Positions 17,237 through 25,832 of a DNA stretch of 64,000 bases are shown one piece after another. Position numbers and translations under genes: made by a program. The notes beneath the pieces were generated by a model, which ran no database searches, was not told where the DNA came from, and was given only the letters and a program-made list of their open reading frames with translations. Position 1 is the stretch's first letter. Every line of letters starts with the position of its first letter. Origin of the DNA: Lysobacter firmicutimachus (lineage in GTDB: Bacteria > Pseudomonadota > Gammaproteobacteria > Xanthomonadales > Xanthomonadaceae); assembly GCF_037027445.1 (NCBI RefSeq), contig NZ_JBANDL010000002.1, positions 62,001 through 126,000 of the forward strand, read 5' to 3'.

Positions 17237-18617
17237 TCAGAACGCAAGATCGTGGAAGACGCCCGCCGGATCGTGGCGTTGTTTCAGTTCCCTAAGACGC
17301 TGCCAGGCCGCTTCGGAAAAGCAGCGCGCCACCTCCCGCGAGCGATACTCGAGGTCGAATTCGTTGATATAGCAGTGCGAGGCGATGGGCTGTAGGTCGT
17401 CGTACAACGATCGGAGCCATTTCTGGTTGACTTCGTCTTCGTTCGCATCGCTCCATCGAGCGTACGTAGAAAAGTACCAGCGGCCTCGGGCTGAGAATGC
17501 GCCATCCGGAAGCGACGGCGAGCCGCGCCAAATGAAGATCGGGAGCGTGGCCAACGAGGGCAAACTCGGTAGATGCGCGATCAGTATCTCCGCCGCACGT
17601 TCCGCGTGATCGGTCAGGATGTTGTCGGCAAGATACCGTCCTGCGCCGAACGTCGCGTCGCCGTGATCGTGCAACGCGGTGAAGCCTGTGGCATGTTCTT
17701 CGCTGGCCGGAGCCAGGGCCCACGGCAACAGTCGATCAATGATCGACGCATGCAAATCGCTGGCGGTCGTGATGCTCTCGGCGAACGCTAAAGTGGTCAG
17801 CGCCACCTCGCGGGGTGGCGCTTGCTGAGCCACGCTTTCATCGGAAGCAATCACCGCAAGCATTACTTGCAGCCGAGGATCGGGCTCGGTGCGTTCCACC
17901 GATCTCAGGGTGTCGGCCAGTCTGGTCAGCGGAAGACGCAAACTGCGCGCCGTTATCGCGGCCGGTGCGGCATGGCATTCGAGCTCGAACGATACAGCGG
18001 CAAAAAAAAACCATCGGCCCACCGCCTCGGGCGGCCCAGAACAAGTCGGAGTTTTCCTCGGCGCTGGCACGACGCAGCACCCCGTCGGCGGTCACCACGT
18101 CGAGCGCTTTGATGTGGAAGGCGCTCATCGGCCCCCACTGGCCGAAGTTGATGCCCAATCCGCCCCCCAGCAAGAAGCCGCCCAGGCCGACGGTACCGCT
18201 GTGGCCGGTGGCGAAACCCAGGCCATAGGGTGCGAGCGCACGGCTCAGATCGCGACTGGTAACTCCGGGGCCGACGATAGCGCGCTTACGCTGCGAATCG
18301 ATCGTCAACGCGCGCAGCGCCGACAGATCGAGAAGCACTCCGTTCCGACGAATGAAGGCGTTGGCGAAGCTATGGCCTCCGCTGCGGAGTGCCACAGCAA
18401 GTCCATGCTCGCGGCAAGTCCGTATGACTGCGATCATGTCATCGACCGAACGGGGGCGAACGATGTAGTCGGGACGTCGATCAACGTCTCGTTCATTCCA
18501 GCGTGCCCGGCATAACCAGGCGTCATAGCCGGGTTCGCTCCGTCGACGAACGGACCCGCTGGCGCCAAGAGCCAACATCTGAACGGCTGATCGCAGCTGA
18601 TTCAGTGGACTGGACAT
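17237..18617 (-). pseudogene. FAD-linked oxidase (BBE family), frameshifted in a T9 run
   Basis: The first part (from 18617, MSSPLNQLRS) is a PCMH-type FAD domain with RPRSVDD, the flavinylation His82 in RSGGHSF, and TVGLGGFLLGGGLG. The second frame carries the substrate domain and a berberine-bridge-type C-terminus (YINEFDLEYRS... LKQRHDPAGVF). The frames join if the nine-T run (18002-18010, A9 on the + strand) is read as eight, giving 459 residues, normal for the family. The second flavin-binding Cys of BBE enzymes is Ser here, so attachment would be through His only. The break may be mutation, sequencing error or slippage. It is the first gene of the operon with the A-T-reductase and probably oxidises its product. 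Confidence 0.88.
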
Positions 18618-18723
18618 CCCTATCCCCTTTTGGCGGCGCCTTCGCTGAGGTCGGTGTCTAGAGGACTCGCAATCAAAAACACCGCGGACGCCCTCGGCAC
18701 GGAGCGGACCATAGGCGGAAAAC

Positions 18724-18738
18724 CACTGTTAAACAGTG
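18724..18738. promoter_or_regulatory. 15-bp palindrome upstream of the biosynthetic operon
   Basis: CACTGTT and AACAGTG flank a single central A, a perfect 7-1-7 inverted repeat. It lies about 107 bases upstream of the first gene of the minus-strand biosynthetic operon and has no T-run. Position and symmetry suit an operator for a dimeric regulator; none is encoded next to it. Confidence 0.45.
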
Positions 18739-18797
18739 ATAGCTCGATCAGTACATCGGCAGAGAATCTGTGAGTTTCGGTGAGCGAACAAAGGGTT

Positions 18798-19802
18798 TGA
18801 ATCGCCCAGATCGTTGTAGACGACCGCCAGCCATTTAGTACGCGCGCATGCCATCAACGCGCCGCGTTAACGCCGTCGAGCGTGGATCCCCGGAGGTGGG
18901 CCTGGCCAAACTTCGGATACCAACGACGGCGACAAACCACTCAAGACGCACTTGGCGATGAACCGCCGGATAAGCGATTGCGCGCAGTCTCGCGTTATGT
19001 CCGTCACCGGCCTCGAGGCCGCGCTTGCCGGCGCCCGCGATCGCGCGTGGCGCCTCCCGAAGCCGCGTGTTTTGGACGCCCGCGTCGATGAAAGCGCTGT
19101 CCCAGGCCACCTTGATCGAGCTCGCCCGTGCCGGCGCCGTGCGCGGCGACACCCTGCACGGCCGCACCGACGGCTACCTCCTGTCGGTGCAGTACGGCCT
19201 GCACGAGGCCGTGCTGACCGCCAAACGCGGCGGCACCTGCCGCTTCGCCCGGATCGACACCGCCCTCACCTTGTTGCGGACCGTGCGCGCGGCCGCGGTC
19301 GAGGTACGCCTGGCCGACATCGCGCGGCCCCCGCGCCCCGACTGCCGTGGGTGCCCCGTCGGCCTGGCCGCGCTGAAGCGCCTGCACGCCGAGGCCGCCA
19401 CGCCGCCACCGGCCGTACCGCGCGCCCGATCGCCCCGCGGCCCCCACCCCTGAGCCGCCGCCCTGCTCGATGCCCTCGAGGTCGGCGAGACCTGGGACGC
19501 CCACGACGCCGAACGCGTGTTCAATTTCGAGCGCTGCGGTGCCGCGCTGGTGGCTCGGGCGCCGCGGGGGGTGAGCGCTTACCTGCTGCGAATGGAGCGG
19601 GAGGCGCGGTACACCTCGCCGACGTTTGCGCGGCTCCATCGTTCGATGGGGCTGCCCCAGGTTCGATGAGCACCGCACCCGAGCCATCGCCAGACGGAGT
19701 GGGGCCGCGGTCCGCGCGGCGCGACACCCCAAGCGATGTAGACGCCGAAGTTGAGTCACTATCGTGGCTACGAGATGTCCACACGAAACCCTGGGCGATT
19801 CA
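18798..19802. mobile_element. 1-kb segment bounded by IS3-type inverted ends
   Basis: The left boundary reads TGAATCGCCCAGATCGTTGT and the right boundary ends CGAAACCCTGGGCGATTCA, imperfect inverted copies of the end sequence also seen at 10950, 31695 and 33486. The 1005-base interior holds no recognisable transposase but does carry the decayed gene at 19088-19669. It is either a rearranged IS3 remnant or DNA trapped between two solo ends. Confidence 0.55.
19088..19669 (+). pseudogene. Decayed ParC-like/unknown gene with an internal stop (family copy A)
   Basis: One frame of 194 codons starts MKALSQATLIELARAGAVRG and runs through HGRTDGYLLSVQYGLHEAVL, interrupted by a single TGA at 19451-19453. 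It continues ALLDALEVGETWDAHDAERV and ends TSPTFARLHRSMGLP. The N-terminal part recalls small ParC-type partition-associated proteins of integrative elements; that resemblance is by eye only. Related, more decayed copies lie at 23994-24460 and 36950-37248. Very high GC and position inside IS-type ends suggest a dispersed mobile-associated family. Confidence 0.6.
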
Positions 19803-19847
19803 ATGTGCAAGATCCTTGTAATGGTGAATGCGTCGTGCAATCGTTGC

Positions 19848-20675
19848 CTATCTAAGGAGCGCAACACCCAAAGCATTCAGTGTTTCCGTCGTCATGCGTC
19901 CGGTAGGCACCAAGCCATAGGCTTCCTGGAACTGGCGTAATGCCAGCACCGTACGTTCGCTCAGGGCCCCATCGATCGCGCCAGGGTCATAGCCCTTCGC
20001 ATACAGCGCGGCTTGAACACGCATGATCATGAGGCGCAGTTGATCGGCGCTGGCTCGGGTGGACGCCCCGTTGGTGTCTGTGGGCACCGCCGTATCCCGG
20101 TCGGCCCAGCGTCGCCAGCTGCTTTGCGGTGTAGCGGGAGCGGGAGCCACCGGTGCCAAGCTAGTCCCCGAGCCAGTCGAATAATCGGATGTGGCCGGGT
20201 TGACCGACGGCAACTCGTAATCGCTGGCGTTGGGGGGCTGATAGGTCCGCGTCGGCGACGAGACAGTCCTTCGGGGCACAGACCGGATGGTCGAGGGGGG
20301 CGAGCGAATGGGGGCAGCAGGCGCTACATAGGGGCTCGGCGCCGGCGCGCTGTAGGTCGACGCCGGCGGGGTATAGCTGGAAGCCGGCCGCGTGTAGGTG
20401 GAGGCCGGGGCGCGATAGGAGCCGCCGCTGCCCGAGTAGTGCGAGCTGTGGGAACGATGGGAGCTGTGCGAACGGTGCGAGCTGTGAGACCGGTGCCCCG
20501 CGTAGAGATTGTCGATGTCCGCGTTGAGCGGCGCCACGAGCGTTGTGGTGTAGTTCGCGTCTTCTTGTGCAAGTGCCATCAACGCGGACTGCTTGCCCGC
20601 CTGGCCTTCGGTGTCCTGGAAGGAGCCGTGCAGCGCCGACAACGCGCCACCGGCCAGGGTCAGTGCCTTGCGCAT
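19848..20675 (-). CDS. hxsA: His-Xaa-Ser repeat protein HxsA with peptidoglycan-binding domain
   Basis: The start at 20675 (MRKALTLAGG) overlaps the hxsC end by 16 bases. After about 60 residues with a weak hydrophobic start come seven uninterrupted His-Xaa-Ser units at residues 61-81 (HRSHSSHRSH and so on, last unit HYS). A Ser/Pro/Tyr-rich linker follows. The final 65 residues are a PG_binding_1 domain (RLMIMRVQAALYAKGYDPGAIDG...LRQFQEAYGL). HxsA is the presumed substrate of the HxsB/HxsC radical SAM enzymes. The C-terminal domain suggests the modified protein acts at the cell wall. No clear Sec signal is visible. Confidence 0.92.
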   Translation of the reverse strand: MRKALTLAGGALSALHGSFQDTEGQAGKQSALMALAQEDANYTTTLVAPLNADIDNLYAGHRSHSSHRSHSSHRSHSSHYSGSGGSYRAPASTYTRPASSYTPPASTYSAPAPSPYVAPAAPIRSPPSTIRSVPRRTVSSPTRTYQPPNASDYELPSVNPATSDYSTGSGTSLAPVAPAPATPQSSWRRWADRDTAVPTDTNGASTRASADQLRLMIMRVQAALYAKGYDPGAIDGALSERTVLALRQFQEAYGLVPTGRMTTETLNALGVALLR

Positions 20676-21862
20676 GAGAAATCGTCCTTCGCGGTAATCG
20701 GGGCGATGGCACGGCTGGTCCACTCTGGGGTGATCCAGCCGAAGAAGCCGCCACAACGGTCTTTCAGCGCGCATCCTTCGCACGCCGGTAGGTAATGTTG
20801 CTTCCAGTCGGAAATGCTGCGCCGGGCGAACGGCCACAGATCCGGAGGCTGAGTGCACAGCGGCAGGTTGTAGAGCGACACCGCCATACCGCGCCGATCC
20901 AGGAACTGCGCGGCTTCCATTAGCGTGGGGCCCAGGTCGACGGGATCGATCCACAAGGCTTCGTGATGGGCTTTGGCGAAGCCAATGGGTTCCGTGCCCA
21001 TCAGTGCCACATGTTCAACAAAGGGCAGGTTGCGGTAGAGGTAGCGCGCCAACTCCGGCAGCCGTTCGGCCACGGGTTTGGTAAGCACCACCCGCACCTC
21101 GATCCGCTGCCCGGCGGCATGCAGGGCGTAGAGCCCGCGCACGGTCTGAGCGAAGGCGCCCGGGCTTTGGACGATGTAGTCGTGTAGGCGGTGGTGATCG
21201 CCATATAGCGGCACTCCCCAGGTCAACGAGGGGTGGGCGCCGGCGAAACTATCGGCGTAGGCCTGGTCCTCGAAGCGGCGGCCATTGGATAGGACGTGCA
21301 CATGAGTGTCCGGCAGCGCCCGTGCGCAACGCCGGATGACCCGCTCCAAGCCGGCGCCCAGGAGCGTGGGTTCGCCGCCGCTGATGGCCAGGGAGGGTTC
21401 GTCCTTGTCGATCAGCCCTGCCAGGTCGCACAGCTGCTCCACGCGCCAGCCGTCCTCAATCTCACGAGGGGGCTGGGAGCACATCAGGCAGAAGCTGTTG
21501 CACCGCTCGGTCGCAAACAGGACATTGCCGTTGTCGCCGCGGCGGTAGCGCACGGCGATCTTGGAGCTGCCCGGGCGCAGCTCGACCACGTCACCTGGCC
21601 GCACCGTGGCGGGGTCGCCCAGGAGCGCCACCTCCCGATGCCTAAGGCGCGTAGGGCCATCGGCGTCGGCGCCGACGAGCACCCCGGCCCAGGGCAGATC
21701 CAGCAGGGCAGCCGCGGCTGCCGTCTCCGGAACGCGCAGGTCCAGCAGCATCCGCTCCAGGGGGAACTCACCCGCGGCGAACTCCTGCAGTCCGGCGACC
21801 TTGAGCAGGGTCGGCTCCTGCCACTCCGGGCTCCAGCGTGCCTTGGCGTCCAGCGGCAACAT
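20660..21862 (-). CDS. hxsC: His-Xaa-Ser system radical SAM maturase HxsC
   Basis: This 400-residue radical SAM enzyme has the 4Fe-4S motif at Cys121, Cys125 and Cys128 (CNSFCLMC). The SAM-binding GGEPT segment follows in ISGGEPTLLG. Near the end, CEGCALKDRCGGFF supplies further cysteines for possible auxiliary cluster binding. The arrangement with a second radical SAM gene and an HxS-repeat protein identifies HxsC. It starts in a one-base ATGA overlap with hxsB, so the operon is tightly coupled. The chemistry performed on the repeat is not evident from the sequence. Confidence 0.9.
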   Translation of the reverse strand: MLPLDAKARWSPEWQEPTLLKVAGLQEFAAGEFPLERMLLDLRVPETAAAAALLDLPWAGVLVGADADGPTRLRHREVALLGDPATVRPGDVVELRPGSSKIAVRYRRGDNGNVLFATERCNSFCLMCSQPPREIEDGWRVEQLCDLAGLIDKDEPSLAISGGEPTLLGAGLERVIRRCARALPDTHVHVLSNGRRFEDQAYADSFAGAHPSLTWGVPLYGDHHRLHDYIVQSPGAFAQTVRGLYALHAAGQRIEVRVVLTKPVAERLPELARYLYRNLPFVEHVALMGTEPIGFAKAHHEALWIDPVDLGPTLMEAAQFLDRRGMAVSLYNLPLCTQPPDLWPFARRSISDWKQHYLPACEGCALKDRCGGFFGWITPEWTSRAIAPITAKDDFSCARH

Positions 21863-23376
21863 CAGGCGGCCACCTCTAAGCCGGGAGCCTCTGGAACGGC
21901 CGCGGGAGATCCCCCCGACTGCCGGAGCGCCCAGGTCTCAAAGACAGCCCGGTCGGCCGCAGAGCCGTCCTGCCACCGCTGCAAGAGCAGATCGAAGAGG
22001 CCCATTTGCTTGGCGCAGAAGTCGCTGGTCGGCCGGTGCCCGATCGGGTCGCCCTGGCGGGCGTAATGGTCGATGGGGTCGGCGCCGCACAGCGGCACAT
22101 AGGCGCAGTCGGCGCAGGTGGGCAAAGCCTCGGCGACGCCGGCTGCGAGCACCCGCTGCATGGCCGGGGATTGAAGCCATTGAGCCACGGGTTCATCGAC
22201 GCGGCCCATTGCAAAGCTATGGGCCCCCATGGCGGCCAGCATGCGGGCCTCGTCCGAGGGGTAGACCTGGCCGTCGTAGTCGTAGACCACCGTGCCCAGG
22301 CCGGCGCCCGTGGGCGACCTTAGATCCACATAGCCGTGGGAGAAGGGTGTCAGCAACTGGGACAGCAGCAGGCTGGCATAGGCTTCTTCAAGCTCAAAGC
22401 CGTCCTGGTTGACGCTCAGAATGTGATCCAAGGCCATGGAATAGAACGTCAGGAACTCCGTGATCGGATAGCCCTGGCGTGCCTGGGTCTTGCGGGCGAA
22501 ACCGTAGGGGCTGAGCGGCCGTAGGAAGATCGAGTGCAGCCCCTGCTTGCGATATTCGTCGATGATCTCGCGTGGGGCAGTGAGGCTGCGTGCGGTGAGT
22601 GTCGTCAGGGCCGACACTGCATCCTCACCCAATGCCCGCCGCCCGTGCTCGATGCCTTCTATCGTTCGTCGATAGCTGTCTCGCTCCGGGCGCGGCCGAT
22701 TTGCGTTGTGCAGCCACTCGGGACCGTCCAGCGAGGTGGACAGTTGGAAGCGGTGTTCCCGCATGAAGGCGAGTTGATCGTCGGTCAGGTCGTGCAAGGT
22801 CGACGCAATGACAAAGCGCAGGGATCTTCCTTCCGACCGGTTGCGCTCCACGATGGCTTCGGTGAGCGAGCGGATGCGATCGAAATGCAGCAAGGGTTCG
22901 CCGCCCTGAAACTCGACCGTGAGCTTGTCGGACGGCCATTCGAATAGGCGCTCCACCGCATGCCGGCCTGCTGCGCCGCTCATATCGAAGGTCGTCTCGG
23001 AAGTCGGACGGCGCGATACTTGGCAGTAGGAGCAGGTGTGATGGCAGCGCAGGGATACCACGAAGATGTGCAGCGCGGGTCCCGCTTGGAGATAGGCCTT
23101 GCGGGTCCGATACTGGGACAACAGTGGCGCCAGCGTAGAGCGCGCTGGATCGGCCAGGATGAGGTGGCGCGCCTCCATCGACGCGAACAGGACGTCGTCC
23201 TGCTGCAGCTCGCCCGCCACCGCACGGTCCAGATCGGATCGCGGCATGACGAGCCAATCGCCGGCCAGCGAGGTCACCAGGACCTGGGTCTCGTCCCAAG
23301 GCAGTCGGCGAAAGCGCATGGGCAGCAACCGGTAGCCGGAGGCGCTATCGAAGGCGGAGCGTGGAGCGAACTTCAT
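21862..23376 (-). CDS. hxsB: His-Xaa-Ser system radical SAM maturase HxsB
   Basis: The 504-residue protein has the radical SAM cluster motif at Cys111, Cys115 and Cys118 (CHHTCSYC), followed by FQGGEPLLHF. A C-terminal SPASM-type region contains CADCAYVPLCG and a later FC. The N-terminal 100 residues form a family-specific domain. HxsB and HxsC together are predicted to modify the His-Xaa-Ser repeat of HxsA. Its start overlaps the hxsD stop (ATGA), and its stop overlaps the hxsC start. Confidence 0.92.
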   Translation of the reverse strand: MKFAPRSAFDSASGYRLLPMRFRRLPWDETQVLVTSLAGDWLVMPRSDLDRAVAGELQQDDVLFASMEARHLILADPARSTLAPLLSQYRTRKAYLQAGPALHIFVVSLRCHHTCSYCQVSRRPTSETTFDMSGAAGRHAVERLFEWPSDKLTVEFQGGEPLLHFDRIRSLTEAIVERNRSEGRSLRFVIASTLHDLTDDQLAFMREHRFQLSTSLDGPEWLHNANRPRPERDSYRRTIEGIEHGRRALGEDAVSALTTLTARSLTAPREIIDEYRKQGLHSIFLRPLSPYGFARKTQARQGYPITEFLTFYSMALDHILSVNQDGFELEEAYASLLLSQLLTPFSHGYVDLRSPTGAGLGTVVYDYDGQVYPSDEARMLAAMGAHSFAMGRVDEPVAQWLQSPAMQRVLAAGVAEALPTCADCAYVPLCGADPIDHYARQGDPIGHRPTSDFCAKQMGLFDLLLQRWQDGSAADRAVFETWALRQSGGSPAAVPEAPGLEVAA

Positions 23377-23678
23377 GGCAGCGCCTTGGGATCGCGAGGG
23401 CTTGCCTCACGCAGCGCGGCTTGCACAAGGGCGGCCTGGAGATCGGCGGTTTCTTCGCGGATCTGAGCACGCAGTCGTTCGTCGAGCAAGTCGTTGCCAA
23501 AGCGCAACGCCAGAAGCTCCACATTCGCATCGGCATGCTTTGGAGTGAACACTACGTGAGATGGAGGGGGCAGCAAGGCCATCTCAACGAAAAACTCGCC
23601 GGTGTAGCTATGCGCGGCGCGCGCGATGACATCGGGCGGAAACATGCCGACATCGACATCGATCCAAATGGCGTCCAT
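23373..23678 (-). CDS. hxsD: His-Xaa-Ser system protein HxsD
   Basis: The start at 23678 (MDAIWIDVDVGMFPP) gives 101 residues, the usual HxsD size; an upstream extension looks unrelated. The C-terminal signature LRFGNDLLDERLRAQIREETADLQAALVQAA is typical of HxsD, with its F-x-N-x-L-L-D core and a final helix. HxsD is the small non-catalytic member of the system, possibly a recognition or chaperone subunit. It is the first gene of the hxsDBCA operon, so the promoter should lie between 23679 and about 23800. Confidence 0.85.
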   Translation of the reverse strand: MDAIWIDVDVGMFPPDVIARAAHSYTGEFFVEMALLPPPSHVVFTPKHADANVELLALRFGNDLLDERLRAQIREETADLQAALVQAALREASPRDPKALP

Positions 23679-23840
23679 GGCCACCAGCCCCCTGACTGAT
23701 AAGCCAATGCTGCACTCGAAAAACGCCCCATGGCAAGCGAAATATCGAGAAGTTCCTCTCGGAATTTGGTCGCCGCGCAAGGGCTAACTATCTGCTTACG
23801 GGAAATGCAGGACGAAACGGCCATGCTGACCAAGCCGGCA

Positions 23841-23881
23841 TGCTCCAGCGGCATAAATCCGGGTTCGATTTGGGAGCACCA
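23841..23881 (+). other. tRNA-minihelix-like sequence ending in CCA
   Basis: TGCTCC at 23841 pairs with GGAGCA before CCA at 23879-23881 (6 of 7 acceptor positions including the next base). Inside it, AAATC (23855-23859) and GATTT (23867-23871) make a perfect 5-bp stem around a 7-base loop. That is the geometry of an acceptor plus T-arm without D- and anticodon arms. The loop is CGGGTTC rather than the standard TTCRANN. It may be a degenerate tRNA fragment left by element integration upstream of the hxs operon; chance is not excluded. Confidence 0.4.
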
Positions 23882-23993
23882 TTGCTATGCAATCTGTCGA
23901 GTGCCAAGTTGGCAGCTCGAGCCCTGCTCGACACTTTCTCGCAAAGCCCTGAGTGCGTCACTTCTCGCCCTGATAGGCATGCGAGCTAGCAGA

Positions 23994-24460
23994 TCGATCG
24001 CCTCCACATCGACACCGCCCCCGCCCTGCTGCGTACCTTACGCGCGCTCGCGGCCGAGATGCGCCTGGCCGATACCGCGCCGCCTCGCGCCCACACCGCC
24101 GCGGCCGCCCCGCCGGCCTGGCCGCGCTGGACCGCCTGCACGCCGAAGCCGCCCCGCACCCCCAGCCCGCCGCACGCCCGGCCGCCGCGCGGCCCGCTGC
24201 CCTGAGCTTGCCCACCCCATGCCCCTGTCGATCCGCCGCGCCAAGGCGCGCGCCGCTGCCCTGCTCGACGCCCTTGAGGTCGGCGAGACCAGGGACGCCC
24301 ACGACGCCAAGCGCCTTCAACTTCGAACGCCATTGGGCCGCGCTCGTGGCCCGGGGCGCCGCGGAGGGTTGCGCGGTCACCTGCTGGACCTGGAACGACG
24401 GGCGCGGGACACCTCGCCGACGTTTGCGCGGCTCCGTCGCTCGAAGCGCAGCGGACAAGC
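23994..24460 (+). pseudogene. Decayed gene family, copy B
   Basis: The segment translates, with frame changes, into IDTAPALLRTLRALAAEMRL, then GLAALDRLHAEAA, then ALLDALEVGETRDAHDAKR and TSPTFARLRRS, matching the pseudogene at 19088-19669 block by block. The 5' third of the gene is absent and at least one frameshift separates the blocks. It lies between the hxs operon and the methyltransferase trio, at what looks like an island junction. Confidence 0.6.
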
Positions 24461-24619
24461 TGAGGACTAGGCTGGGCAGGCCAATCAGGTCCTACTCGCG
24501 AGAGGTAACGAAATACGGTCGGAGCCCGGCCCAGTCGTTCGACGGCAATACGATGCTTGTTTGCTGCTTTTAGGGTAAATTTCGCCCATGTGCGAACGGA
24601 GGCGATCTTGAACATTGTG

Positions 24620-25831
24620 ATGGACCGCCGGAGATCAGATCGCCTCGGTCGTTACTACACCCAAGAAACGATCGCGGCATTGCTGGTTTCGTCCATGAAT
24701 GTGACGGCTCCGAAGACGGTGATCGATCTTGGTGCTGGCGACGGCACCCTTATTGGCGAAGCCGCCAAGCGCTGGAGAGCCGCACGCTATGTGACTGTGG
24801 ATATCGATGCAGGAGCAGGCAGTGGTCGCCTCCCGACTCTGCACGGCTCCGCCTTCCGCCACTACACCGGGGATGCGCTCGACTCGCGCCTGAGTGACCA
24901 CTTGGGTGTCCCGTGGGGAGATGCTTGCGTTGCAGTCTGTAACCCGCCCTACATCAAACCGCGCTGGCGGCAGCACTTTCGCAGCATCTTGGAGGACGTG
25001 GGGTTGGACCACGTGTTGCCACGCGCGGAGGATATACCCGCGGATGTGCTGTTCGTGGCTCAGAATCTGCGTCTACTAAAGAAAGGTGGCCGGCTGGGGC
25101 TCATTATCCCCGATGGTTTAGTCGCAGGCGAGCGATTTGCAGCCTTCCGGCGCACTCTCGTTGAGCGACACGCCATAGATCAAGTCATCGAACTACCGCG
25201 TAACATTTTCAGTCGCACTGAAGCCAAAGCCCACATCGTCGTACTGACGAAAGCAACCGCGCAGAGAGCGGATATTGCCGTGCGGAAGCTGGAGCCAGCG
25301 GGACAGTTGTCGTCACCCATGTTGGTCGCTCCCGAGCGCGCCATTCAACGCCTCGATTATTCGTATTACACCGCGCTAGCTGTTCCACCAACAAAGCGCC
25401 GCCGTTCTCCAGTACGCCTCGCCGATCTGACCCGATCCGTCGAACGAGGCAATTATAGTTCTCGCTCACTTAGAGACGTCACTTTCCCTGTATTCCATAC
25501 CACTCATCTGCTAGAGGGCGTGGAGAAAGTGCCGCGCTCGTTTGTGCTCCCAAAGATCCATCGAAACAGGGTCAATGGCGTCACTGCGAGAACGGGCGAC
25601 ATCCTGGTGGCTCGCGTGGGGCGCAATCTGAGCAAGAAGATCTGTCAGGTAGCGCGTGGTCCGGTAGTGGTTTCCGACTGCTTCCTTGTCGTGCGCGCGA
25701 ATCCCGGTGACCGTGATCGATTGTTTGCGTTGTTGACCAGTTCTCGTGGACGAGCAGCTCTCGACGCAGTCGCTCATGGCGTAGGCGCGCGATTTATCAC
25801 GCCGAGTGCTCTCCTGGGCCTTAGCCTGTGA
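24620..25831 (+). CDS. N6-adenine DNA methyltransferase with C-terminal target-recognition region
   Basis: The start at 24620 (MDRRRSDRLG) places the family motif GRYYTQ at residues 10-15. The SAM site DLGAGDGT follows (about 36-43), and the catalytic NPPY is at 108-111, as in N6-adenine methylases of HsdM and type II kind. From about residue 270 the sequence resembles a type I specificity target-recognition domain (VRLADLTRSVERGNY... ARTGDILVARVG). At 403 residues it is a compact M-plus-S fusion. No restriction endonuclease is adjacent; the ATPase and HEPN genes follow with gaps of 1-2 bases. It probably marks self DNA for this system. Confidence 0.88.
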   Translation: MDRRRSDRLGRYYTQETIAALLVSSMNVTAPKTVIDLGAGDGTLIGEAAKRWRAARYVTVDIDAGAGSGRLPTLHGSAFRHYTGDALDSRLSDHLGVPWGDACVAVCNPPYIKPRWRQHFRSILEDVGLDHVLPRAEDIPADVLFVAQNLRLLKKGGRLGLIIPDGLVAGERFAAFRRTLVERHAIDQVIELPRNIFSRTEAKAHIVVLTKATAQRADIAVRKLEPAGQLSSPMLVAPERAIQRLDYSYYTALAVPPTKRRRSPVRLADLTRSVERGNYSSRSLRDVTFPVFHTTHLLEGVEKVPRSFVLPKIHRNRVNGVTARTGDILVARVGRNLSKKICQVARGPVVVSDCFLVVRANPGDRDRLFALLTSSRGRAALDAVAHGVGARFITPSALLGLSL

Positions 25832-25832
25832 G

